From the NCBI GenBank assembly GCA_900618425.1, contig UZAN01039750.1:53028-117027 (forward strand): a DNA stretch of 64,000 nt, written 5' to 3'. Under the pieces are notes generated by a model. That model worked only from the letters and a program-made list of their open reading frames with translations. It was not told the DNA's origin and did not search any database. A program made the position numbers and the translations under genes. Shown piece after piece: positions 1 to 11,755 of this stretch; within the stretch, counting starts at the first letter, position 1, and every line of letters starts with the position of its first letter. This DNA is from Echinostoma caproni. Its lineage: Eukaryota > Platyhelminthes > Trematoda > Plagiorchiida > Echinostomatidae.

Positions 1-114
1 ATTATTGTAATAATTGCTTTAAATTCCACAACCTGTTTTATACACTAAATTAAAAATAATCATAAATGTCTTTATACTTCCGCTTTCTATTTATTGAATA
101 CACACAACTTTCAG

Positions 115-285
115 GAAGGAGGCTGCGGTCATACAAAGGCTGCCTGGAGAAAATACAGTACTAGTACGTGTCTAACTAATGAGTCTACCGGAGCCTGTGA
201 AAGTAGAGAGATTAAATTTTGTGTGTGGAATACAACGGGTCATTTAATCAAACATAAAATGTATTCATTCTTTTTCTACAAATAG
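115..285 (+). CDS. Candidate exon with thrombospondin type-1-like cysteines
   Basis: A pyrimidine-rich tract ends in CAG at 112-114 and opens a frame (phase 0) that runs to a stop ending at 285. The peptide is rich in Cys and Trp (GGCGHTKAAW, STSTC, TGACESREIKFC, VWNTTG). The R-x-(I/V)-x-x-C followed by a short loop resembles the second half of a thrombospondin type-1 repeat, a secreted or extracellular module. The 3' end is unclear: a GTACGT donor lies inside the frame near 165, which would shorten the exon. The acceptor is strong, the domain call is a guess from cysteine spacing, and neighbouring exons are not in the window. Confidence 0.33.
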   Translation, partial: EGGCGHTKAAWRKYSTSTCLTNESTGACESREIKFCVWNTTGHLIKHKMYSFFFYK

Positions 286-2400
286 AAATATCATTGGGGT
301 TAAACCGTAATTTGTTCTCTAATTACAATACAGTTTCAAATTTCTAATAATAAATAACGATAGTGGTAATTCTAAGGCCCCATCTCCGAATGAGAAAAAA
401 TGGATTCAATTCAGTGTATTGTAAAAGTTTTCTAATTCGGAACAAAAATTAAAAGTTAAAATGTTGCTAATTGGCGCCGTCACAGAGCACTTCAAACTGA
501 CTAATTTTATTCGAGAGGAAGAAAAGAAGTAGAATAGTTGTACTGGTTTTTGGGAGTTTTACACTTTCTTTAAATGATGCACTAATAATAAAGTTCAGAA
601 ATGAAGCATAATCAGAATGTCTCTGAACGAAACCTGGAACCGCATTTCGTAGGTGTTGTTTGTGACGCCTAAAATGACAAGCTTCTGGCGCCAATCAGAA
701 GCGTCAAATGGGGTAGAGACGATTTGCAAACAAGATATCCAAGCGTACTTGAGTCGGTAAAGTGAGCAAACAAATCTTTTTAGTTTCAATTTTGCACCCT
801 GCCAAGGGGTCTAACACGACAAGAAAACATTGCCTATTTCCAGGAATAACTTAACTTCTGCTCCTGAGCCATTTACTCCCCAAGAAACAGCCCGATGAGG
901 ATATCGTATACTGGGTGGTAAAATCAATTCAGAATTGATGTGATTTTATTAGCATTCACGAGAGATCCCCCATTTTTTCTGGTTTTCAAACGTTTGGATG
1001 AGTGAGCAATTTATCCTTCTTCTTTGAATATCACATTGATCAACTTCACAGTGCAGACGTGGGAAAAGGTGCTATTTATTGGGCATTTTCGCCTATACTC
1101 AATGACTGCGGCCGCCATCAAATCATACTTGCAACATAAATCCACAGAATAATACGTTCTACTAACGAACATTGAGAATATGCCTTTTGTTAGCCGATTT
1201 AACAGTACATTTGATGGAATGGTTCATATCAAATGTAGTCTTAACAACTCCGATTGATCGATGGTATCAGTTGACTTCCGATGTGTTAGCATCAGCACTG
1301 AGATGATTGCTTTCTCAATTTTCCCCCAAAGCAGCGATTGTGAGTAGCAGGTTGGTTTCTGTTAGGAAAACTATGTTCTAATTGAATAAGCTATCCCGTG
1401 AAGATTATAACCTCAAAGACAACAATATTGGTCTCATAAGTGAGCTGTGTCTGTTCATAAATTAGTCTCTTCTTTAATCGATTCCCCGATTGACAAAGCC
1501 AAATATTTAGATCTAGTGTCTGAAGTGAATCGTGGGAAGTGTCAGAACCGTTTTGGACAAATCAACTGGCGCAAGAGATTTGCCGAATACGGTGGCAATT
1601 TGCCAATTAGAATTATCCTCAATTTCCTTAGATTCAGCAACATACAATCAAAATTTATCATAACGCCACGGCATCCCTAGGATCCAATACAATATTCCTT
1701 TATCCTGTTGAACTGTGATATATTTTCCAATACTTTCATGAGCTGCTTTTATCGCACAGTGACCGTATTTTGCTTTATGATGCTACTTCTTATATCTGTG
1801 CTCCAAATATCTGTTTGCAAATTTAACGCGACTAAATTGCTGAACTGTGGAAACTTTTCTCAATGGATATATGTGTATAGAAAGTAAAAGTAAAGGTATT
1901 ATTTGGACAATATGATCTCTTACTTTCATAAAGCCAATTCACTTCATCCAGCATTAACAAGCTCTTCATAACCGCCCACTTCGTGATCCGGTCACATATT
2001 GATTCACAAAGGAATAATCAAATGCGGCTTTTATTGCTAACCCGTAGTTTTTTCGTCTACGATTTGGCACAAATGGTTTTCGTTCGTGAAACTCGTGCGA
2101 GTAATTTTAGTTGGAAACTTTAAGAAAAAAATCACAAGCATCTATCAGAGCAAAATATTCCAGAATAAGCCAAGTGTAACATTAGAACACAAGTCCGAAA
2201 TTAAACAAGTGTTTTCGAATAATCCATAATCGTGCTTCTACAGATCATAGAAGGGTTTGTTATTAGTGGGGTCACGTTATCACGCTGGGTCGAAATGTCA
2301 TTCAGCATGGGGAGAGCGGAGGGGTGGGCTGAGCACCATATGTCTCTGTTCGGGTGAAATCGATTGGGATTTGAGTGGTGGTGATGGTGGTGATATTGGT
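286..2400. other. Intron or intergenic DNA, mostly featureless
   Basis: AT-rich DNA with only short frames. One small minus-strand possibility is an AG at 686-685 and an AG|GT donor at 634/633 enclosing 51 nt in an open phase 0-0 frame (LVILGVTNNTYEMRFQ), which has a fibronectin-III-like look but is too short to trust. A GGT/GTG triplet-rich patch lies near 2370-2400. Confidence 0.4.
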
Positions 2401-2404
2401 GCCC

Positions 2405-3175
2405 AAGTTGAGACCAGGGTAAGTAGAGAGCTTGAACTAGTCGCTTTTGTGCACATAGTTCTGATGCGAAAAGTTGGATGCCTATCGCCTCAGTGGTGGT
2501 TTGTACATGTAAGTGCGAGGCCTTCGAGAGGCTGGTGGCTGAATGATGATTCTGGTCTAATTTGATATCCATCATATAACCAAGAATGGTGCTTCCTGTG
2601 CTCTCTGTACCTCCTTGTTTTAACCAGCGTAGGCAATGTTTATTCAGCCTTTAGGATTTTTCCCTCGTAGCCAATGTACGTTGCATTGCAAACCCACCAT
2701 AGAGGTGGCCAACATAGGCAGCTCATCTTTGTGGCTGATTCAGATGATAATGAGCCTGCAAACACATAAGATAACTGAACTGCTTTTTGAGTCATCTTCA
2801 CTGCAGGCATGAGACGTTTATTCAAGAGGCCAAATAGTGTACCTCCTTGAAAAGACAGATGAATAGATAATTTATTCTTTCGAGCCTCGTGAACCTGTGC
2901 GAACAGTGACCTTTCCCGAAAATGTCCCTCGATGAAACGTTCAGAATAACCGTTTCCTCTGAGTACGCCCTTAATTGTTATCACTTCTTCATTTAGCACA
3001 TTGTCATAGCAGATCGTATACTCACGTGATGTGAGAAGCTAAATAAGCTTTCTTTTCTGTCTGCATGGGATGAAGCTCTAGAAGTTTGCATACTTCTCCG
3101 TCCAAGTTAGTTTTCTATGTATTCTCTAAGAAATCATCATCTGTTTGTTGGAGTGTCCAACGTGAATGGAATCCC
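2405..3175 (-). mobile_element. Penelope-like element remnant A (end of RT, linker, GIY-YIG, C-terminus)
   Basis: Read on the minus strand, the region gives the ordered hallmarks of the 3' half of a Penelope-like retroelement ORF: a HRKLTWTEKY block near 3110-3150 (compare the family's YRKPTWTGQY), then KGVLRGNGYSERFI near 2930, a basic linker, CNATYIGY near 2660-2690 (the GIY-YIG YIG strand), and a C-terminal segment with KRLVQALYLPW ending near 2410. The segments fall in more than one frame and are broken by a stop near 3040 and by frame changes near 2640, so the copy is dead. The fragment starts inside the RT and lacks the N-terminal half. An HHHHHH-encoding triplet patch follows the ORF end. 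Confidence 0.75.
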
Positions 3176-6100
3176 GATTGACCTTTCGACCCAACGTGAA
3201 AATTTATCCCCAGTAACCAAAAACCCTTATATGATCTGTAGAGAAAAAATATTTTGGAGGCCTAAAACAGCTACGGTTAAATAACCAGTTGCAAGCTGGA
3301 AGTGTAAAACACGTGTGAAACGTCTCGTTTCAGCCCGCATCCGTATCTCAAGTATGCTTTGTGGGTCAACCATGCACTTTACAAGTGTTCACACCAAAGG
3401 TCTTGCTCTTGTTTTGAATTCCGAGCAGACGAAAATGATGCGGTTGATCGACNCATGTTGCGGCTATATGTGTATTTTGGCGCCCGCGTCAGCCCTCTCT
3501 TCTACTTTCCTCGTTTGTTATTGTCCAGAAATCATGCTAGTTTTAGGCATTCAGTCCCAGCTTGCTGAGGCGTTGGAAAACTGTCAATCACTCAAAGGGT
3601 TTTAACGCCGGCTTTTGAGAGATTTGCTAGTTGGCAATGGTCGGTGGTAATAAATCGACAAATGTGTCTGTCAAACATAGTTACTCGGNTCGGATTATTG
3701 TAAACTCTTTACATTTTTACGTTCAATTCAACTTTATCTAAGCATACTCGTTTGAGCCACAATAATTTCACTAGTGAGCATTTCATTAGTTGATGGATGT
3801 GTCTCGTGTGAGGTTTGTGTACGACATCAAAATTGGAGATTGGATTACCTCTTTCATGGGTACCAGTTAAAACTTTTATTTTACTATTACATCTATGAGT
3901 GTACCTCATTCTCACCTTGTTATTACTCATTCACCAAACTCGCCTAATCGACAATGGTATTGACCAGGTTTTATCTACTCTGGTTCCCTCTCTCCTTTAC
4001 ACGATTGACGTGAACACTGTACCGTTATATACGTTTCAGTGCACGGAATGAGTTTGTGTGCGCGTGTCTATCTTGTCCAGAGCATCTTGCATCTCGTTTT
4101 AATGTCGCCAAGCGCTTGTGCATATGTGTGCCTCGGTGTGGGACTGTAGATTCCCGAGAAGCCAGAACTAAGCGTAAAGAGTCTGATGAAAAAAATAGAG
4201 ATCCCAAACGATGGCGCCAGCAGTTGTGGGGACAATCAATTCGATATAGAATGAATATCTGAAAAGTTTTAATCTCTCAGTTTACCTACCACAATCCAAT
4301 TCAATTTCTGGCGACGACAGATATTTCCGAAGTGGAAATAGGGTGTAGAAAAATTGAGATGTGCGGGTAGGGGACAGGGGATGTGTTCACCGAGTTTTTA
4401 AATTCAAACGGAAAAGCAATTTGTGCAAAAGGAGACTCGCTTTTTCGTTTTCTCTTTGTTAACTACTGGGGGAGAGAATTGGTCTGATCCGTAAAACACG
4501 CATCAACAAAATGTTGCAAGTTACTCAAAGCTGTCTCATTCAGGTAGAGCATTCAATAAATACCCGTCTTTTCCTGGGTTACAACACTAAATGAATTCAT
4601 TGGACACGGACTGAGATAAAAGACAAATCTACAGTATTTGGGAGAATTATGCAATACATTTTTTCTCGACACACGAATCTGAACTTCAGACCTATGTCCT
4701 AACGACTTAACTAATGCCCGATAAAAAAAGCTCATCAACTATCAATTGTGCACTAAAAATCACACTGTCTAAGAATATAGCATGTGTACTAGCCTTAGGT
4801 TTGGTTGAAAGATTCTCGCAATATTCGAGAGGTATCAACCGAATTCGTGACTTCACTTGAAAGAAATGGTGACAATGCTATTAGCAAATAAATAAGCAGT
4901 CAAATTATTGATTAAATATGGTCAATGTTTTCATCGTTTTCGATTAGTTTCATAATATTTTTCGTTATTAATTTGCTCAAGGCGTTCCCTAGTTTTGACA
5001 TTTGTATATGACAATCAGTCACAAGCCTGTACAATTTTGGGGTCGGAATTACGACCGGAGCTACCAGGACTTACCTGATGAATATTTATAGATTTTTCTT
5101 TTCACAACAAACTCGGCCTATCTATCACTGTCATGACTGAATGTGGACCGACAAATACCAAGGCGCCTACAATAACTGCATGTGCCTAACACTCATCGGT
5201 TGAAAAGATCAACTAATTTGTCTCATGCGGAGATTGAATAGTTGTAAACGATGATCATCACTGTCAAGAATACACTGTCGTTTGACAATGACAGATGACC
5301 GGTGTATCACGTAGTGTTGAAGTGGAATAAAAACCTCGGACTGCCGGGCGCGTACACATGTATTGGACAACACATTTTCGGAAGACGTATTTGACACAGT
5401 AGCGCATGCGATCGGTGTGCGCGGCGAATAAAGGTGAAGGGCGGGAATACTTAAAAAAAGCCCGCACAAATGTTTATTCACGTAAACAGAAGAACCAGAA
5501 GAACTATTGATACTAAATGCGATCAAATGCTGAAGATGGAGTGGTCGAAAGTTCTGTGTCCATATTTTGCCTGAATCAGCTGAGAGCAACAGTGAGAATC
5601 TCACGTTTCAACCGATGATGCAGTCAACCTTTGCAACCACACACCATTGTTTTCCTCGCTACTTGTATGACTGAATATATTGGTTGGAGCTCTTCCATGA
5701 GCAAAAACCGGTGATTTCTGTTATTCCTGTTCGTTCATGGAGAATCCCTTGATGGAAGTGCAGTGCTGAGCGGAAATGTAAACGATACCAAGAGTCCAGA
5801 AGGTATTCACTGAATTCCGAAAAAGAGGTAGGTAAACACACCTGATTTTCTGCAAACGACTGAGTGTAACTTCACTCTGATTATAGAATATTTCAAACAC
5901 TACCATTATTGTCCTCCATTAAGTTAAAAGAAAAACCCGCATCAAATCAACGACTGACATTTTCGTTGCATTTCTAATGAAAACTTATCACAAATCTCGA
6001 TCATTACTAATCCTAGTGGGATCTGTCGTTTCAAAAGGTGCAACGCGAACAAACAGTAACGAAATTGTTATTAAGTTCAGATTCCACGAGTTGCCAACAA

Positions 6101-6700
6101 ACAATAAATTTTCTCAGTTAGATAAGACGAAAACACAATTACTTCTGTTTAAATCTCTAAGCAGAAGCTAAGAGTAAAATAGACGTGATATGCGCAGAGG
6201 GATAAAATTTCATCTTTCATATCCTTTTAAAATCAAACTATATATTCTAGTAAACAGTCTTTGTTAATTCAGGGAGAAATCTGAGATGAAAACAAAAGAT
6301 TGCACGGAAGTGTTCTTTATATTTTGATCTTAGCTGACAAAGAATAGAACATCATTGAACAGAATACTCCATATTGTAAATGCAATTTACATGTAAACAT
6401 TCGCAACTGCAAAAAATACTTACATGCTGTGTACACTTTGCATTGCTGTTTAACTGCTATAATTGCAATCTCATCAAAAGCTTGCGTTGCGTGAGTTTAT
6501 GTTATTATTTTAAATAAAAGGAATCCGTTTATAACTTTAAATAAATGGATTTATAAACAGTTAAGTTCTTTTTCTATATCGATTTCAGAAATGAGCAAAC
6601 CTTTTTAAAACCATCAATTTACTGTAGATCTTTCCGTTGTCATGATTTTTTAGCACGTTTTTGACTATCTCCTGCATTCTATTTGACCACCTCTGTGCCT
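3176..6700. other. No supported gene
   Basis: AT-rich DNA. The longest frame, a 131-codon minus-strand frame at 5209-5604, sits in a slightly GC-richer patch but has no recognisable motif or convincing splice site. Two isolated ambiguous bases occur at 3453 and 3689. Confidence 0.4.
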
Positions 6701-6746
6701 GAACTACGAGACAGAGTTTTTATTACAAAGCTCCCTGTAGTTGAAT

Positions 6747-6936
6747 TTACGAATTCAAATGTTCTATACGCTTTTCGCCAAATTGAAGACCTGTGGAATG
6801 GCTTTGTGTCTGGGTATGAGCGTTTGATTGGACTGTGATTCTAAACGCGTGTACCTTCCAGTCTCCGTATCTTTGAGCGTACGTAAAGCACCCACTATGA
6901 ACTGAACCTAAATTTAGCACACCGTTTCCAAAATCC
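6747..6936 (-). CDS. Candidate 3'-terminal exon, unknown protein
   Basis: A minus-strand frame runs from an AG at 6938-6937 (phase 2) to a stop at 6747. An AATAAA reads on the minus strand around 6717-6724, only about 25 nt past the stop, which would give a very short 3' UTR. The peptide (GNGVLNLGSVHSGCF, then KVHAFRITVQSN) is hydrophilic and mixed, as expected for real protein, but I do not recognise it. The acceptor's pyrimidine tract is weak, so this is a low-confidence exon. Confidence 0.22.
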
Positions 6937-6944
6937 CTATGCAA

Positions 6945-8384
6945 ACGTCAGCTCTCAAGTTTATTCTCATTCAGTTAAAGATTGATACCTCTCGAATGAA
7001 GCTAATAACCCCAGTAACTGATCCGATCTGAGCTAGTATTTTTCAAGCACCTGCTAAAAGATGAGGCCAGCCAAAAATTCACTGCTAATTTAATATCTTT
7101 ATCATCTGGTTCAACCTTTCTTACGTCTACGAGTGTGGCAATTTGGGTGTGATAACTGAATCTGTTTATTTACCACATTCAGAATGACGGTTATTTGGGG
7201 AACTTAAGTAATGAAAACTAGAAGCATGTGTACACTCGTGGGAAGCATATTAGCGTCGAGGAGAAAGCTTTGTTCCGATCAATCTTACGGGAACTATCAT
7301 TCAGCTCCGATTTACGGCTGTAGTGAGGCCTTTCAGGAATACTCAGCACTCTGTCTTTTCTCATTTGTATTAGCCTATCGAAGTCTGTCCTACAACTCAA
7401 CTTTGTTCTAGATTATTAAACCGAGGTTCATTTGATAAAACGTACTAAATATTTAAAAGTAAGGTCAATTCTCATCTTAGTTTGTAGAGCTCATTTACAG
7501 CAGCATTTAATAAAAGCAGCGTGAGTAAAGAAATCAGGCGCTCGCAAAAGATTATTGAAGCACCTCCAGAGATGATATGAGATGGACTATCTGAAATAAA
7601 CTTCATCCAGTTGACGGAATACGTTTCAACTAAATATTAGTGTTAAACACGTCAGTGGATATGAGGCAGCCTAAATGTTAAATTTCGCCACACTAGACTC
7701 TCTTTCCTATCAATTAACCCTTTATCTATATGCGTTTCACGACATTTCCGCTTCCTGATGTCGATACGAATAGAACAAAAGGTCAGTTGGCCCCCGGTGA
7801 TCTGAGATCAATAGATCAGTAGCGTGTTATCCTTTTTATGTCCTCCTGCAACAATTCCAACCATGACCCTTCTAAAACCCGACAAAATCCAGTTTTATTC
7901 CGAAAGTCAAATTCCACCCTTCTGTTGTTTCGGACGGTTGCTAGCCTTGATTATGACTAAAGCATCCTTACTGTTCTAGCATGCACGCCATCCTTGGAAA
8001 CTTTAGTAGAAACCGGCAAAATGTGAAACGTCAAAATATCACCCGGTTTTGTTTAAAACCCAAAAGCTCAACCGAGTTCTTGGTAAGCTAGAATGAATAT
8101 ACTGAACTTGAAACTGTTCTCATAGATTCATATGTTAATTACCCCCAAAATATCTTCAATGCATTGGCACAATCATGCTGTAAGCTGTAACAAGGTGTTG
8201 TAAAATTCATTTCACTTAAGCCATTTTCTGACATCATCAGTATACGTAACTCACTGTTGTTGCTGAATGTAAACGGTTGTTTTCCTTTTCAAGTAGAATC
8301 AAAATAGCTATGCTCGTATCAATTGAAATATAAATGATTTAATAAACATAGGTGATGATAATTTTATGAAATGGTCATTTTCAG
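6945..8384. other. No supported gene
   Basis: AT-rich DNA without convincing exons or recognisable repeats. The ATG-initiated frame at 7211-7411 has no splice context and an unremarkable translation. Confidence 0.4.
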
Positions 8385-8560
8385 CATCAAAGCTAAACAT
8401 TTGCTGTCAGGTAAATTCGTCCAACCAAAAATACAATCTGTTGTTCGACGATAACTGCTCATCCCACGTACCCGGCAGACCAAATGTCGATCGTCTAATT
8501 TTTATTGCCACAATCTCCACGTTCGTATTGACACTGTTGTCAGCGTTACTGGCATCATAG
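8385..8560 (+). CDS. Candidate last exon of a GPI-anchored or tail-anchored surface protein
   Basis: The acceptor (CATTTTCAG at 8376-8384) opens a phase-1 frame ending in TAG at 8558-8560. The translation starts with a Cys-Cys pair (KLNICCQVNSSNQ), continues through a short polar stretch with another Cys, and ends in an uninterrupted hydrophobic tail (LIFIATISTFVLTLLSALLA) with no charged tail after it. That layout fits a GPI-anchor signal; a phase-1 last exon with CC plus a GPI signal is also how Ly6/CD59-like genes end, although the usual CN after the CC pair is not clear here. An in-frame GTAAAT at 8411 would alternatively make a 26-nt micro-exon. No AATAAA is evident close downstream. Confidence 0.35.
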
Positions 8561-9341
8561 TCACCCTTACATAATTTCCACTATCCAGATGTGAAAGGAT
8601 TTGCAGAACGTTTTCCTCTCCATGTAACCGCTTCTTCGGGGCAACCAAACGCGAGATGCTCACTTGATAAGCCAACCGGAGAACACTAAATGTCTATTTA
8701 TCTGATAACTCATCTGGGGCCGATACAAAATACTTGCGAAACGGTCCAATTACGACATGGCTACATGATCTGCAAAATATTCATTTACGCAAATGTTACG
8801 CCATATAACAAGTTAGCATGCACTTTTTGAAGGTATTCACATGATCGTGAGTAGAACAAGTGAGGCAATTTTTTCCTCAGGAAGAACGTATCGTGGAACT
8901 ATTCCCAATTGACCCCTTTAAACACCTTAAAAACCTGATTAGAGGCTTCCAACTAACAGAAAAACATTAATGAAAATTCAATAATTTTTTTAGTTAGTCA
9001 AGTACTTGGTATGACCTCAATGCAAATATGGTTGTTGTACTGCGATGAACTCAACAAAACTATTGATAAAACTCTTTTTTAAACTATCCACAATCTCAAA
9101 TTCTCAGAGGATTTGGGTAAAGGACAAAACTAAAACAAACCGCCGTCATCGACTTTGTTATGAATCGAGTAATTGTTTCTTTATCTTCTTTTGCTTTTTT
9201 CGCGTTATAATCACCAACGCGCCCAACTATTTTGATTTTCGTGAATATCATATCTTCCCACATTTTTGCATCAATCCGTAATAAGCGAAAAACAGAAGTG
9301 ATCATTGATATGCAGTGACACTCCACAAAGAACTTGTAACA

Positions 9342-9347
9342 TTTATT
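9342..9347 (-). terminator. AATAAA polyadenylation signal (minus)
   Basis: TTTATT on the plus strand reads AATAAA on the minus strand, about 70 nt past the stop codon of the exon at 9414-9790. It implies a 3' UTR of roughly 90 nt. Confidence 0.5.
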
Positions 9348-9413
9348 CTGTAAGCATTTTACTGATATTGGCTGACATTCACATTTGTATAGTATTTACT
9401 GAATATAAACCTC

Positions 9414-9790
9414 TTAGTGAAGGATGTAAGATGGAGGAAGATTAATTGCTTCATAAAATTGCATCAAACAGTACTGATCCCAGATCAAAACAATCAGAAA
9501 TATAAGAAAATCAACTAAAATCAACTCCGGAGTAAAAGTCATATCTACGTACGTCAGTTCTAATTGGAGATAAATTTTAAAAAAACAGGATCTGAAATCA
9601 ATAAACTCTGGCTCCCTGCAAATAAACCAATTAGGAAACAACTTGATACAGGCATGGCGTTTGAATGAATGAAGGCGAATAATGAGATCACCAATGATGT
9701 CATGCACATCGCACCCATTGTCGTCAGAGTGAAAGTGTCTATCTGTCAACCAACCCAGTAGACACAATATTAGACGAATATCTACCCTAA
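9414..9790 (-). CDS. Last exon of a minus-strand gene: membrane-proximal region, TM segment and short tail
   Basis: The acceptor (TAATTGGCAG, AG at 9792-9791) opens a phase-1 frame that stays open for 377 nt to TAA at 9416-9414, followed by AATAAA. Phase 1 matches the donor at 9967, giving a 176-nt intron. The peptide begins with a hydrophobic stretch (RLILCLLGWL), continues with a Cys/Asp-rich segment (HSDDNGCDVHDIIGD), and has a strongly hydrophobic segment near its end (LILVDFLIFLIVLIW) followed by about 20 residues. With the glycosylation-rich upstream exons this suggests a type I surface protein. An internal GT...AG pair (GTGATC near 9693, TTTGCAG near 9618) could split the exon. Function not recognised. 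Confidence 0.5.
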
Positions 9791-9966
9791 CTGCCAATTA
9801 GTAAATGTAATGTTCTTTTTTCAATTTTATTTTTGAGTTATCTCGGTGATCCCTTGGTCCCTGTATTTTTTCAAGATTATCAAGCACTATCACATTCGGT
9901 TCCCCATCAGTTAGAAAGCAATTAATTCTCAATTTTCCTTCCTATATTCGGAATTTTCCAACAAAC

Positions 9967-10109
9967 CTGAACTATCAACAGTGATCCAAATGTTTTTTAA
10001 ACCTGTGAATCTTAATCCGCAAACTTTCCCCGATGTACCATTCCGAATCATTTCTGAAGACTGTATATTCCATGAAGTATTCATTGCTGGACCTTGTAAA
10101 TTAAAACTT
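9967..10109 (-). CDS. Internal exon of the same minus-strand gene (ectodomain)
   Basis: This 143-nt exon lies between AG at 10111-10110 and a CAG|GTTTGT donor at 9967/9966. Entry phase 2 and exit phase 1 both match the neighbouring exons. The residues include sequons NTS and NGTS, followed by GKVCGLRFTGLKNIWITVDS. The 'VCG ... hydrophobic strand ... DS' pattern is like the end of a CUB domain; an ADAMTS-spacer-like fold is another option. Both are inferences from short motifs. The intron on its 5' side is only 38 nt. Confidence 0.5.
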
Positions 10110-10147
10110 CTGTTTGCAAATTGTGTCAAAAATCACTTCAGTTTTAC
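10110..10147 (-). other. 38-nt intron
   Basis: The intron starts GTAAAACTG and ends TTTGCAAACAG on the minus strand. It joins two open frames in register (phase 2). The left frame hits a stop (TAA) immediately if the intron is not removed. Introns this short are known in flatworms. Confidence 0.5.
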
Positions 10148-10339
10148 CGATTTGTGACATTTGAACGCGAGTTAAATTTGATAGATCTCTTTTCAGCTAT
10201 TTTTATATTAGTTCCTTGTGGTGCTCTCAGATAATTTAGCGTAATCTTCCCTGCGTTAGTGATTGCAATCCTATCATATGATATATTAGCAAGTTTATGT
10301 GACACTTTTATTGCGTTCCCATTGCAAACAGAATTTCTA
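10148..10339 (-). CDS. Internal exon of the same minus-strand gene (ectodomain)
   Basis: This 192-nt exon begins after GGTCAG (AG at 10341-10340; an alternative AG three bases further in also keeps frame) and ends at ATCG|GTAAAA (donor 10147). It is phase 2 in and phase 2 out. The peptide contains VCNGNAIKVSHKLANISYD, then NAGKITLNYLRAPQGTNIKI, and ends in a sequon (SNVTN). Two N-glycosylation sites and a Cys support an extracellular segment; the P-x-G-(T/A)-x-I-x-I strand is compatible with CUB or ADAMTS-spacer modules. The 3' acceptor of the preceding intron has a weak pyrimidine tract, so the 5' edge is the least certain part. Confidence 0.48.
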
Positions 10340-10570
10340 CTGACCTTACACACCCTCTTTACAACGAGCTTTTGAAATGTTGCTTTCCCAAATCCGCTTA
10401 ATTTGTTTGCTGGGTTTTCTTGTCATACATAGTTTTGTATAACAACCACATTATTCCTTAGTACGAATTATAATCAACGTGGATAAGGTGGTGAGACGAC
10501 TTGTGGAAAATGTAATGACGAGATATCTCAATCTTGCACTGAAATTTCTCTATTTTTGCATTCAGATAAC

Positions 10571-10684
10571 CTAAAATAACTTTCCCTGGGCTGAAAAGCT
10601 TTACATATGTCGTAGTCGGTGCACTTATCGAAATAAATTAAAACTGACTTTTTCAATTGAATGGGTTGCTCATGAGTTCTATCA
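10571..10684 (-). CDS. Internal exon of the same minus-strand gene
   Basis: A long pyrimidine-rich tract (CGACCGTTCCCCTACC) leads to TTAG at 10685; the donor is TTTTAG|GTTATC at 10571/10570. The 114-nt exon is phase 2 in and 2 out, matching the next exon across a 231-nt intron. The peptide THEQPIQLKKSVLIYFDK is followed by CTDYDIC and RESYF. The frame is also open upstream to an ATG at 10749, but the acceptor is strong enough to prefer an internal exon. Protein unidentified. Confidence 0.45.
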
Positions 10685-11547
10685 CTAACGTGGTAGGGGA
10701 ACGGTCGGAGATAGAACGGTAAGCTCAATGTTTTAAAGGAACCGGACATAAAATGCCAAACTGTGAAATCGTATCAATAATACTGACGACGCAAAAGCTG
10801 TAAACGACAAGAACAAGGAATGAGATGTAGCTATTTCTTAAAATCTGCCCATCGATGCACTGGAGTTCTCAGAGATGAGGGTTTGAGTACTGCATTCCTC
10901 ATTCATTCCTGAAATCTACAAGCCAAAATCGAGACAGTCGGCTGCTTGTGCATTTCTATGAACAAAAAAGAAATACTTTCGTTAACACAGCTTTGTACAA
11001 GAACTGTTGACATTTGATCATGTAACTCAAAGAAAGAGTTCTGCTGGAAACCTATAGGTGCTTTATTTTAGTCGCTTAATGGAAAAAAAGTTTGTGTGTC
11101 TTAAAAATGTGAGGGCTATCTGGTACCCTCCATCGATCATTTCACAACACACCGAATGAAGCTAAATTCCGGATACCAAGATCATTTATGCTAGTAAATC
11201 TAAATCTAAATCTAAATTGTGGGTGAGATGCGGTGTTAAATTGAATGATACAAATATACAAAGTATACGGTACTTGATCGGGGGCAGTAAATGTATACTA
11301 TTTTTATCCCCTACTCGATGTCAACAGACAAATGCCCATGTGCTTGTACAACTGATACTCAATATATTTTTTTAATAAAAATACCTCAGAATACTCTGTG
11401 CTTCATCTGAAATCCACGCCGCTGCGATTCCTTGGCTTTAATCTAGAAACATAAGGGTGCATTTGGGGTCCATTCGCTCTTGGTTGCATCCTGTTTCAGT
11501 GCTCAGTATTAACGCTTTTTTGGCAATAACAAAGATTCCCAACGCAC

Positions 11548-11755
11548 CTCAAACGCAGATGCATAAATCATACATTCAATCAAACGCACACTAATCTGTA
11601 CTGGATCAGTACTTTTAAAGGCGTATTCCTGTAGATCGATGAGCTTGTGAGCAATCGGTAGAAACGAATATTGGCGTGGAAAAATAATTGAACCGATAAT
11701 GTGATATGGTTCTGCATAGGGGGCAAGTTTATTATGCTTTTTAATAACCTCCACC
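11548..11755 (-). CDS. Candidate further-upstream minus-strand exon
   Basis: The acceptor (CCCAATTGTAG, AG at 11757-11756) and the donor (TTTGAG|GTGCGT at 11548/11547) bound a 208-nt open frame, phase 2 in and 0 out. Translation includes KKHNKLAPYAEPYHIIG, FPRQYSFLPIAHKLIDLQEY and FKSTDPVQISVRLIECM, with balanced protein-like composition. It does not match the phase of the 10684 exon directly, so a missing exon lies between or it belongs to another gene. A second, overlapping frame is open across part of it. Confidence 0.42.

Noticed and set aside
2201..2575. A 124-codon minus frame with a poly-His run as a gene
   Set aside because: Its first half is the C-terminus of the Penelope remnant and the His run comes from a GTG triplet patch.
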